From Pseudomonadota bacterium (lineage in GTDB: Bacteria; Pseudomonadota; Alphaproteobacteria; Rhodospirillales; Magnetospirillaceae): a stretch of 64,000 nucleotides of DNA. The DNA is taken from positions 62,001 through 126,000 of the forward strand of contig JAJYTF010000006.1 of assembly GCA_021793155.1 (NCBI GenBank), given 5' to 3'. The notes beneath the pieces were generated by a model that was not told the origin of the DNA, did no database searches, and saw only the letters and a list, made by a program, of their open reading frames with translations. Both the position numbers and the translations under genes were made by a program. Each line of letters starts with the position of its first letter. The first letter of the stretch is position 1. Positions 58,387 through 64,000 of the stretch are shown in pieces.

Positions 58387-58827
58387 TCAGTTGCACTCCG
58401 GCTTGCCCTTGATCGCCTTCAGGAAGGCGACGATTTCCTTGCGCTTCTGCTCGTCCTTCAGCGCGAAGAACATGGCGTGCTTGACCTCCTTGCCATTGAC
58501 CTTGATCAGGAAGGCCTTGGGGTCGTTCACGTATTCCATGAGGTTCTCGTCGGTCCACACCAGCCCCTTGGCGGCAGCACCCTGCATGCCCTCGGAATAT
58601 TTCGGGAAGTCGCTCCGCTGGCCGGCCTTCGAGCCATACACGTCATGAATGTTGGGAGCGGTGGGGCGCGACGGCTTGTCCGCCTCGAACACGTGGCAGC
58701 TCTTGCACTGGTTGGAAATGGTCTTGCCAGCCTGTGCATCGGCAGGAAGAGTGCATTCGGCGGCAATAGCCGAGCCCCCCGCTACGATTGCTACAGCCAC
58801 GCCGGCCAAAACGGTCTTAAGGAACAT
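58387..58827 (-). CDS. Periplasmic class I c-type cytochrome
   Basis: A 146-residue exported cytochrome. The signal peptide is MFLKTVLAGVAVAIVAGGSAIA-A. One heme-binding site CKSCH (about residues 41-45), and a later methionine ligand candidate in HAMFFALK or KYSEGM. Overall similar to cytochrome c2/c550 of electron transfer in the periplasm. ATG 58827 has GGAGAA just upstream. A good promoter lies 41-69 bases before the start. Likely an electron carrier to an oxidase or reductase; partner unknown. Confidence 0.93.
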   Translation of the reverse strand: MFLKTVLAGVAVAIVAGGSAIAAECTLPADAQAGKTISNQCKSCHVFEADKPSRPTAPNIHDVYGSKAGQRSDFPKYSEGMQGAAAKGLVWTDENLMEYVNDPKAFLIKVNGKEVKHAMFFALKDEQKRKEIVAFLKAIKGKPECN

Positions 58828-58867
58828 TGAATTTCTCCGACAGGGTTAGTTAGCCAAACGGCCGGGC

Positions 58868-58896
58868 ATTATCATTCAGGATTGTGGTAATCGCAA
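58868..58896 (-). promoter_or_regulatory. Sigma-70-like promoter of the cytochrome gene
   Basis: On the minus strand: -35 TTGCGA (58891-58896), 17-base spacer, -10 GATAAT (58868-58873). Predicted start near 58861 gives a leader of about 34 bases with a GGAGAA ribosome site. Confidence 0.65.
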
Positions 58897-59103
58897 CCAG
58901 CCTTTAGCCGTTCTAGAACCGCCTTTTCGCCGAAATCGGGTGTCGGGAGCGGTTCGGCGGCCGCCTGCCGCCCAGCGAAACGCATCCACGCGAGTGGGGT
59001 AAGGTCGAGCACAGGAGAGGCAGGGCACCACCGCGTCCGTGTATTCCTATCCAGCCTGGGGCAGAGTGCTGACCCGAACATTCCCACAAAGCGGTATCGG
59101 CCA

Positions 59104-59454
59104 ATGCTCAGTCGCTTTCCTGAAAAGCTCAACCTGCGTTTCAACGGCCTGACCCTCGGCGTCATCGCCACATGGGCATGGATTTTGATGGTCGGTCTTT
59201 ACGTGCATCATCACCATCACGTCCCCTCATTGATTGAATACAAGAGCGCGCAATCGAATGTCGCCGCCTGTTCGGCACCTGATGTACGCCTCTTGAACAA
59301 CTGCCTCGACGAGCATTATGCGGGGTTGCTGAGCGCATGGCGCACCGATGCAGGAGTTGAAGTCGTGCTTCCTCCCGCGCTGGCATGGATCGCCGCGCTG
59401 CTGCATAACCTGGCCGGTGGCTTCGGCCTGCTCCGCCGCCGCCAACGGGCTTGA
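59104..59454 (+). CDS. Small membrane protein, 116 residues, unknown
   Basis: The frame starts MLSRFPEKLNLRFNGLTLG. One membrane helix (VIATWAWILMVGLYV), then a natural histidine run (VHHHHHVP) and a soluble loop with two Cys (VAACSAPDVRLLNNCLDEHYAGLL), then a second hydrophobic helix (LPPALAWIAALLHNLAGGFGLL) and a basic tail RRRQRA. The His run and Cys pair suggest metal or heme proximity but nothing specific. The ribosome site is weak. Its neighbours are a cytochrome (divergent) and a low-complexity protein downstream. Confidence 0.65.
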   Translation: MLSRFPEKLNLRFNGLTLGVIATWAWILMVGLYVHHHHHVPSLIEYKSAQSNVAACSAPDVRLLNNCLDEHYAGLLSAWRTDAGVEVVLPPALAWIAALLHNLAGGFGLLRRRQRA

Positions 59455-59573
59455 TCCGCGCGATCGCTTGGACGCGATAGCCCCGCGGGCGTGATCACGG
59501 TATTCCGCGGCGAGGGAACGCGCCGGTCTTATTGGCTGTTTGAAAGGGGGAAGCTGCGACAGCGAGGTCCGTG

Positions 59574-60743
59574 ATGGTCACCAGCCCCGGCCTGACCCTT
59601 AGCCCGTTCGGTTCCTACCAAGCGCTGATCGGCTCGTCGACGCTGGCCGGTGCGGGCTTGGGGTCGGCGATTTCGCCGGTCATTCCCACGGCGGCGCCCG
59701 AGGTCAACGGCGCGGCCGGATTGAGCGGCACGACTCTGGGAGCCGCCGGCACCGCCGTGCCGCCTAGCCCGGCAATCGCTTCGACGCTGAATACGCCACT
59801 GGGCGCGGTGGGATCCGCGGGCGGTGTGACCGGCTCGTCGCTGGCGGGGGGCGCCACACCATCGCTGCCAGGGGCTTCCGCCGCCCTCGTCATGCCGACG
59901 ACTTCGGGCAGTCTCGCGACGGCAATTCCCGCCGCCGCGCCTGGCATCGGGGTTCCTGCGGTGGGCACGACGGCTCCACCGATCGGCGGCGTGACGACGC
60001 CGACGGCCTTTCCGATACCGGGCGTAACGGTCACCCCATTGAGCTCGGCGGTCGAGGCGGCAGCGGTAAACCAGACCAACGCGCTGGCGGCCGGTGTCAG
60101 CCCTGTGGCGGCGGCGAGCGGGGCGGTGGCGCTTCCCCCGACCGTTCCAGCCTCGGCGGCTACCTCCGGCGCAGGGGCGGCCCAGGTATTTCAAGCGACG
60201 TTGGACCCGATCAACAATTCGGGTGTGCATGGTTCGGCCACTATCACCCTTTCCGGCCAGATGCTGACCGTCGACCTCCAGGCCAGCGGGCTTCAGCCTG
60301 GGCAGATCCATCCTCAATATATCGACACCATGGCCGGTGGTGGCGCCGATCGAATGCCGACCGCCGCGGACGACGTCAATCACGATGGCTTTATTGACCA
60401 GACCGAGGCGATGTCGGCGATCGGTGCGCCAGTCCTCGACTTATCCCTCGATCCCTCGGTAACCGCCAGCGGCACGCCGGTGGCCGACCGCCTGGCGATC
60501 TTCCCGGTGGCCGCCGCGGACGGCACGGTGATCTATCACGAAGTCTTCGCTTTCAATTCGGGCCAGCCGGCGGCAACTGCGGCCTTTACCCAGTTGACGA
60601 GCCATCTGGCCGCTGGCGCCGTCGTCCTGGACGGGATGACCGTTCATCCGCCGGGCCTGGCGGGTGGGGCCGTCGGCTACCTGCCCCAGCTTCCCGTGGC
60701 TGTCGGCCTGCTGCACGAGACGGCCGGCCCGCCCATCGGCTAG
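59574..60743 (+). CDS. Low-complexity protein with CHRD-like C-terminal domain
   Basis: A 389-residue protein. The first 190 residues are very rich in Ala, Gly, Pro, Thr and Val without charge, likely disordered. Residues about 200-389 resemble a CHRD-type extracellular beta-domain: VFQATLDPINNSGVHGSATITLSGQMLTVDL, HPQYIDTM, and a calcium-loop-like DVNHDGFID. No signal peptide is present, so it is either cytoplasmic or exported by an unusual route. GAGG stands before ATG 59574. It lies 250 bases ahead of the type IV secretion genes, and the structured repeat copy 2 begins in its stop codon. Confidence 0.7.
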   Translation: MVTSPGLTLSPFGSYQALIGSSTLAGAGLGSAISPVIPTAAPEVNGAAGLSGTTLGAAGTAVPPSPAIASTLNTPLGAVGSAGGVTGSSLAGGATPSLPGASAALVMPTTSGSLATAIPAAAPGIGVPAVGTTAPPIGGVTTPTAFPIPGVTVTPLSSAVEAAAVNQTNALAAGVSPVAAASGAVALPPTVPASAATSGAGAAQVFQATLDPINNSGVHGSATITLSGQMLTVDLQASGLQPGQIHPQYIDTMAGGGADRMPTAADDVNHDGFIDQTEAMSAIGAPVLDLSLDPSVTASGTPVADRLAIFPVAAADGTVIYHEVFAFNSGQPAATAAFTQLTSHLAAGAVVLDGMTVHPPGLAGGAVGYLPQLPVAVGLLHETAGPPIG

Positions 60744-60862
60744 TGGTCTGCCCCAGACGCTTGGTCCCCAAGCGCCTGGATCAGGCGGCCCACCAACCAA
60801 TTGAATTGTGGTGAAAATTCGACGGCTGGTGGCGGTACCATCCGTCGGATTTTGACCACTAG
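60741..60862 (+). ncRNA. Structured repeat, copy 2 (upstream of virB10)
   Basis: Same architecture as 18852-18966: outer TAGTGGTC/GGCCCACCA, an enclosed hairpin CGCTTGG/CCAAGCG, a shared linker ending TTGAATTGTGG, and a long hairpin 60808-60825 with 60842-60859 (GTGGTGAAAATTCGACGG against CCGTCGGATTTTGACCAC, one mismatch). The TAG of the upstream gene is its first three bases. Relative to copy 1, stem pairs changed in concert (see findings). It lies 135 bases before the chosen start of virB10. Confidence 0.55.
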
Positions 60863-60945
60863 GTCAGTTTCGCGGTCATTCTGACGGCGAGGCGAGAGAC
60901 GCCGCTTCCGGCCTTGCGTGAAAACGCGTATACAGATGTATCCAT
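60859..60945 (-). other. 28-codon minus-strand ORF (MDTSVYAFSRKAG...)
   Basis: ATG 60945 opens a frame MDTSVYAFSRKAGSGVSRLA and ends VRMTAKLT-stop. Its end is related to the remnant at 58264-58335. The start lies inside the palindrome 60937-60955 and the stop at the tip of repeat copy 2. No ribosome site. It may be a small repeated coding unit or a coincidence of repeats. Confidence 0.3.
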
Positions 60946-60955
60946 AACGGATACA
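60937..60955. promoter_or_regulatory. 7-bp palindrome upstream of virB10
   Basis: TGTATCC (60937-60943), 5-base spacer, GGATACA (60949-60955). A compact, perfect operator-like palindrome 41 bases before the chosen virB10 start. Confidence 0.5.
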
Positions 60956-60996
60956 TTGTGGTCCGACTGTGTTTCTTGCGAGGAAGAGAGCTTGCG

Positions 60997-62538
60997 GTGG
61001 CGGCGCGGGGCGTATTGCTGGTCGGCTTGGTTCTGGTTTGCGCCATTCTGCCGCTGGCTGCCTGCGACGATCCGCCGGCCCCCCGGCAGGAACGGAAGCT
61101 GGCTGTGCCGAAAGGCGAAAGCACGCTGGACGGCCTGATCAAGAAATCGCAGGAGCGATCCGCCGCGCCGCCGGCTGCTGGCCGTCTGGAGGCCAAGCCC
61201 GACAGCGTCGACTTCGCGGCGGTCCCCGTCGGGCAAAGCGCCACACGCCAGCTGCAGTTGGTCAACGTCGGCGAGGCGCCGGTTCTGCTGCTGCCGCTCC
61301 ACGTCGCCGGGCAGCCTGCGGCGTATCGGCTGTCCGGAACCTGTGCCGCCGGGCAGGAACTGGGCGGCGGCAAGAGTTGTGTGGTGGAGGTGACGTTCCA
61401 TCCCCTTCGCGAAAGCGTGGCGGATAGCGAACTGGTGGTCGACCGCGGCGGCGCCGGCGGCACCCTGTTCGTCCCCCTGACCGGCGAGGTGAAACCCAGC
61501 CAGGACCACGCGCCGCTATCCGTCAGGCCGGCGGCAGCCGAGGCGTCGTTGATTTATGCCAGGGTCCGCCAGGACGGCGGCCTGGCGGTGGAAGGGGATC
61601 CCCCCGCGCCGCCGGCCGATCGGCAGGCCGCCGACATCGACTACGCCGAGGCCGGTCTGCCGGGCATCGTCTCGACGTTCCCGGTCGAGCGCTCGCGGGT
61701 GATCACAGCCGACCGCTATATCCCCGCCGTCCTCGAAAACACCATCGATAGCCAACTCCCCGGGCGGGCGATCGCCGTCGTGGAACGGAACGTGTATGGG
61801 GCGGGCGGCCGGGTCGTGCTGATCCCCGCAGGCTCGCGGGTGATCGGGCATTACGAGTCGCTGGCCAAGGTGGGGGAGGCGCGGCTCAACATCAACTGGT
61901 CGCGGATCCTTCGCCCTGACGGTGTCAGCATCAACATCGACACCGCTGCCGCCGACGTCATGGGGCGCAGCGGTCTTCCCGGCGACCTCGACACCCGGTT
62001 CTTCGAAAAATACGGCAGTTCGCTGCTTACCAGCGTGATTGCCGCTGCCGGCGACTGGGCTCTCAACGGCACCACGACGGCGGTTACCAGTCCGCTCGGG
62101 GGCGCGACCCAGGTGTTGAGCGGGCGCGCCATGGCCGCCAACCGCCTGGGCAACGATCTCGATGTGCTGGGCCAGCGAATGGTCCAGGAAAACGTCGACA
62201 TGCGGCCGGTTCTGACGGTGCCCCAGGGCACTCGCCTCAACATCATTCCGTCCGAGGACATCTGGCTGCGGGACCCCAATCGTGTTCAAGCGGTGACGCC
62301 GCCGCGAAAGACAGCGGGCGCGATCCGCGCCAGCGCCGATAACGTCATGCAGTTGGTGCCCGGGTTAGTCGACCTGATCGCCCAGAACCCGGCCCTGCAG
62401 AAATATGCTCCGCAGACGGCCCAGCAGATCATGCAGTCGAATCTCTTGCAGCAGTTGCGAGGCGGCAATTTCAGCCCTCCCTCCGGCGCCCAGGCGCCCC
62501 TTGGCCCGAGCGAAGGGGGGCAGGCGCCGCGGCCATGA
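60997..62538 (+). CDS. virB10: VirB10/TrbI-family T4SS protein with lipobox and ASH-like domain
   Basis: A 513-residue protein. GTG 60997 follows AGGAAGAGAG and yields a lipoprotein-type signal: basic VAAR, a hydrophobic core and the lipobox LPLAAC with Cys 23, followed by Asp-Asp. Residues about 60-165 form an Ig-like ASH/choice-of-anchor-D type domain (DSVDFAAVPVGQSATRQLQLVN, GKSCVVEVTFHP, FVPLTGEV). The C-terminal 260 residues are VirB10/TrbI: YIPAVLENTIDSQLPGRAIA, NVYGAGGRVVLIPAGSRVIGHY, MGRSGLPGDLDTRFFEKYG, VPQGTRLNIIPSEDIWL. VirB10 normally spans the envelope with one inner-membrane helix; the lipid anchor and added domain are unusual. It overlaps virB11 by 4 bases. GTG 60958 is an alternative start. 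Confidence 0.88.
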   Translation: MAARGVLLVGLVLVCAILPLAACDDPPAPRQERKLAVPKGESTLDGLIKKSQERSAAPPAAGRLEAKPDSVDFAAVPVGQSATRQLQLVNVGEAPVLLLPLHVAGQPAAYRLSGTCAAGQELGGGKSCVVEVTFHPLRESVADSELVVDRGGAGGTLFVPLTGEVKPSQDHAPLSVRPAAAEASLIYARVRQDGGLAVEGDPPAPPADRQAADIDYAEAGLPGIVSTFPVERSRVITADRYIPAVLENTIDSQLPGRAIAVVERNVYGAGGRVVLIPAGSRVIGHYESLAKVGEARLNINWSRILRPDGVSINIDTAAADVMGRSGLPGDLDTRFFEKYGSSLLTSVIAAAGDWALNGTTTAVTSPLGGATQVLSGRAMAANRLGNDLDVLGQRMVQENVDMRPVLTVPQGTRLNIIPSEDIWLRDPNRVQAVTPPRKTAGAIRASADNVMQLVPGLVDLIAQNPALQKYAPQTAQQIMQSNLLQQLRGGNFSPPSGAQAPLGPSEGGQAPRP

Positions 62539-63533
62539 ATCCATTGCTTGCTGACACGTTGCGCCGCCTGGCCGCGCATTACGCCTCGGACGAGATCGAG
62601 GAAATCGCGATCAATCGCCCGGGCGAGGTTTGGATCAAGGCAGCGGGGGAAGGCTGGCGGCCGCGCGCCGATCCCAGTCTTACCGAGGACTACGTGCTGG
62701 TCCTCTGCCAGCAGCTTGCCAATGTCGGCGGCCAGGCCTTCCACCGAGCCCGTATGCCGCTGTTGTATACCACGCTGCCGGAAGGCCACCGCTTCACTGC
62801 GGTGGTCGGCCCCAATGTGCGCTACGACATGGGCGACACACGGGGGATCGCCGTCACCGTGCGGGTGTTCAATCCCCGCCGGAAGATCTCTCTGGACCGT
62901 TACGGGCTCGAGGAGCGCTCGGCCCTGGCGGCATCACCCTTGCACGCCGGACGTCGGCGCTACGATCCTTCGCCGCTGGAGGATCTGCTGGAAGCAGTGA
63001 AGAACCGCGAGGCGATCCTGGTGTCCGGCGCAACCTCGACCGGCAAGACCACGTTCCTCAATGCCATCCTCGCCTATCTGCCGCCCGACAGCCGGATCGT
63101 CACGGTGGAAGACGCGCGTGAGGTGCTGGTGCCCCACCCCAACCGTGTCCATCTGGTGGTCTCGCGGACCGAGACCACCAACGGCGTCGATTTCATGCGG
63201 GTCGTGGATGCGGTGGTGCGTATGACGCCTGACGTCATTATCTGCGGCGAAATCGGCATCACCAACGCGCCCGGGGTGTTCCGACTGATGACCACCGGGC
63301 ACACCAATTTCATGGCCACCATCCACGCCAGCAGTCCCGAGGCGGCTTTGCGGGCCTTCTACCAGAACCTGGCGCAGAGCAACCCGGGGATCGACGCCGA
63401 GGCCGCCATCGACATCATCGGTTCGGCATTCGGTCGGATCGTCCAGATCGACCGGCACGGTTCGCAACGCATCGTCACGGCAATCGACATCCCCCCTATG
63501 GCCCGCGACGCCGTCGAGTCGCTCGATGGATGA
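62535..63533 (+). CDS. virB11: VirB11-family type IV secretion ATPase
   Basis: A 332-residue cytoplasmic hexameric ATPase. N-terminal domain (ADTLRRLAAHYASDEIEEIAINRPGEVWI) then Walker A SGATSTGKTTFLN with Lys 171, the Asp box (RIVTVEDAREVLVPHPNRVHL), Walker B-like MTPDVIICGEI, and the His box TTGHTNFMATIHASSPEAAL. All motifs for VirB11 are intact. Coupled to virB10 by ATGA overlap and to virD4 by an 8-base overlap. It powers substrate transfer or pilus assembly. Confidence 0.96.
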   Translation: MNPLLADTLRRLAAHYASDEIEEIAINRPGEVWIKAAGEGWRPRADPSLTEDYVLVLCQQLANVGGQAFHRARMPLLYTTLPEGHRFTAVVGPNVRYDMGDTRGIAVTVRVFNPRRKISLDRYGLEERSALAASPLHAGRRRYDPSPLEDLLEAVKNREAILVSGATSTGKTTFLNAILAYLPPDSRIVTVEDAREVLVPHPNRVHLVVSRTETTNGVDFMRVVDAVVRMTPDVIICGEIGITNAPGVFRLMTTGHTNFMATIHASSPEAALRAFYQNLAQSNPGIDAEAAIDIIGSAFGRIVQIDRHGSQRIVTAIDIPPMARDAVESLDG

Positions 63534-64000
63534 TGAAAGCCGCAAATGCCTTCAGTGGCGGGCGATGTCGGCAGTGGCGGCGATCTTCTGCCTGTTGCTC
63601 GGTCTGCCACTCGCCCTGCCGCTGACCTACCTTGCCGAACGCGGTGTCAGTCTGGCCACCCTGGGCTGGGTCGAAGGATATTTCTCCACGCTCGTCCAGC
63701 ATCACGAGTATTGGTTGGCCGTACACCGCGAATGGCTGGCCAACGCCTTCGTCGCCGGGAAGATCCCGGTCTTCCTGGCTGCCATCCCCAGTGCGGCGGT
63801 CGTGGTTCTCGGTACCGGCCTGGCCCTCAATCCGTGTTCCGTCATTCCCCCCATCCACGGTTCCGCCCGTTGGGCGAACGACAAGGATGTCCGCCGCATG
63901 GGGCTGTCCGACGGCTTTCTAACCGTTCTCGGCCAATGGCGCCGGAGGTTGCTGAAGCTTCACGAGACGTTGTCGGTTCTGTGCATCGCCCCGCCGGGGA
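63526..64000 (+). CDS. virD4: VirD4/TraG-type coupling protein, N-terminal part (runs off the window)
   Basis: A 158-codon fragment beginning MDDESRKCLQWRAMSAVAAIF at ATG 63526, overlapping virB11. Two membrane segments (AIFCLLLGLPLALPLTYL and VFLAAIPSAAVVVLGTGLAL) are followed by IHGSARWANDKDVRRMGLSD, the signature of VirD4/TraG coupling proteins. The last residues HETLSVLCIAPPG appear to be the start of Walker A. The C-terminus is cut. It would deliver substrates to the secretion channel. The sequence lacks the end, so completeness cannot be judged. Confidence 0.88.
   Translation, partial: MDDESRKCLQWRAMSAVAAIFCLLLGLPLALPLTYLAERGVSLATLGWVEGYFSTLVQHHEYWLAVHREWLANAFVAGKIPVFLAAIPSAAVVVLGTGLALNPCSVIPPIHGSARWANDKDVRRMGLSDGFLTVLGQWRRRLLKLHETLSVLCIAPPG

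Noticed and set aside
59213-59227. Five-histidine run in the small membrane protein as a cloning tag
   Set aside because: It lies within a natural-looking frame between a membrane helix and a soluble loop, so vector origin is unlikely.

Overview
The window reads as a chromosomal segment of a GC-rich (roughly 64 percent by eye) alphaproteobacterium, most likely a Rhodospirillales member of the Magnetospirillum/Phaeospirillum kind. This rests on a C4-type 5-aminolevulinate synthase, a phasin, a class II aldolase and transketolase pair of Calvin-cycle type, alphaproteobacterial dispersed palindromes, and the general protein style. I cannot name the species from sequence alone. No rRNA, tRNA or CRISPR array was seen.

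Layout. 1-5.9 kb: end of pdxH, a kinase-like/P-loop ATPase fusion, a tandem universal stress protein, a small conserved-looking protein, then an ArsR regulator followed by a badly decayed permease and an intact CxxC thioredoxin-like protein, then an SDR oxidoreductase. 5.9-11 kb: a PadR-like regulator, hemA, a thioredoxin/NHL-repeat protein, a PCu(A)C copper chaperone and a second universal stress protein. 11-15 kb (minus strand): a hotdog thioesterase, a peptide-type substrate-binding protein and two permeases, with no ATPase nearby. 15.4-18.6 kb: an OmpR/EnvZ-like two-component pair, a phasin and a small membrane protein.

18.9-41.4 kb is a large alpha-glucan/trehalose cluster, all on the plus strand: a GH13-GlgE fusion, a TreS-maltokinase fusion, glgB, glgX, treZ, malQ, a PLP-dependent sulfur-amino-acid type enzyme, treY and glgP. 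It encodes the GlgE route (trehalose to maltose to maltose-1-phosphate to linear glucan to branched glucan), the TreY/TreZ route back from glucan to trehalose, and glucan breakdown (GlgP, GlgX, MalQ). GlgA and GlgC are not in the window.

41.4-45.1 kb holds a Sel1-repeat protein, a CHAP-domain protein and a broken PAS-(GGDEF)-EAL gene. 45.2-49.1 kb is a pentose-phosphate/Calvin block (transketolase, aldolase, ribulose-phosphate epimerase). 49.1-56 kb is a phosphate locus (pstS, pstC, pstA, pstB, phoU, phoB, a PhnN-like kinase) with a clear PhoB-type promoter of three half-sites spaced 11 bp apart. A second, weaker Pho-box-like array lies before a small unknown ORF. 56.5-59.4 kb: apt, a TAXI-type binding protein, a c-type cytochrome and a small membrane protein. 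The right edge (59.5-64 kb) holds a low-complexity protein with a CHRD-like region and the start of a type IV secretion operon (virB10-virB11-virD4). That VirB10 has a lipobox and an Ig-like ASH domain.

The most unusual signals are: (1) two diverged copies of an approximately 115-nt structured repeat, one immediately upstream of the glucan operon and one upstream of the type IV secretion operon, with compensatory changes in the long stem; (2) the lipoprotein-like VirB10 with an added Ig-like domain; (3) leaderless-looking promoters, including an ArsR operator that fills the -35/-10 spacer; (4) an AT-rich patch inside glgP; and (5) two decayed genes caught in the act.
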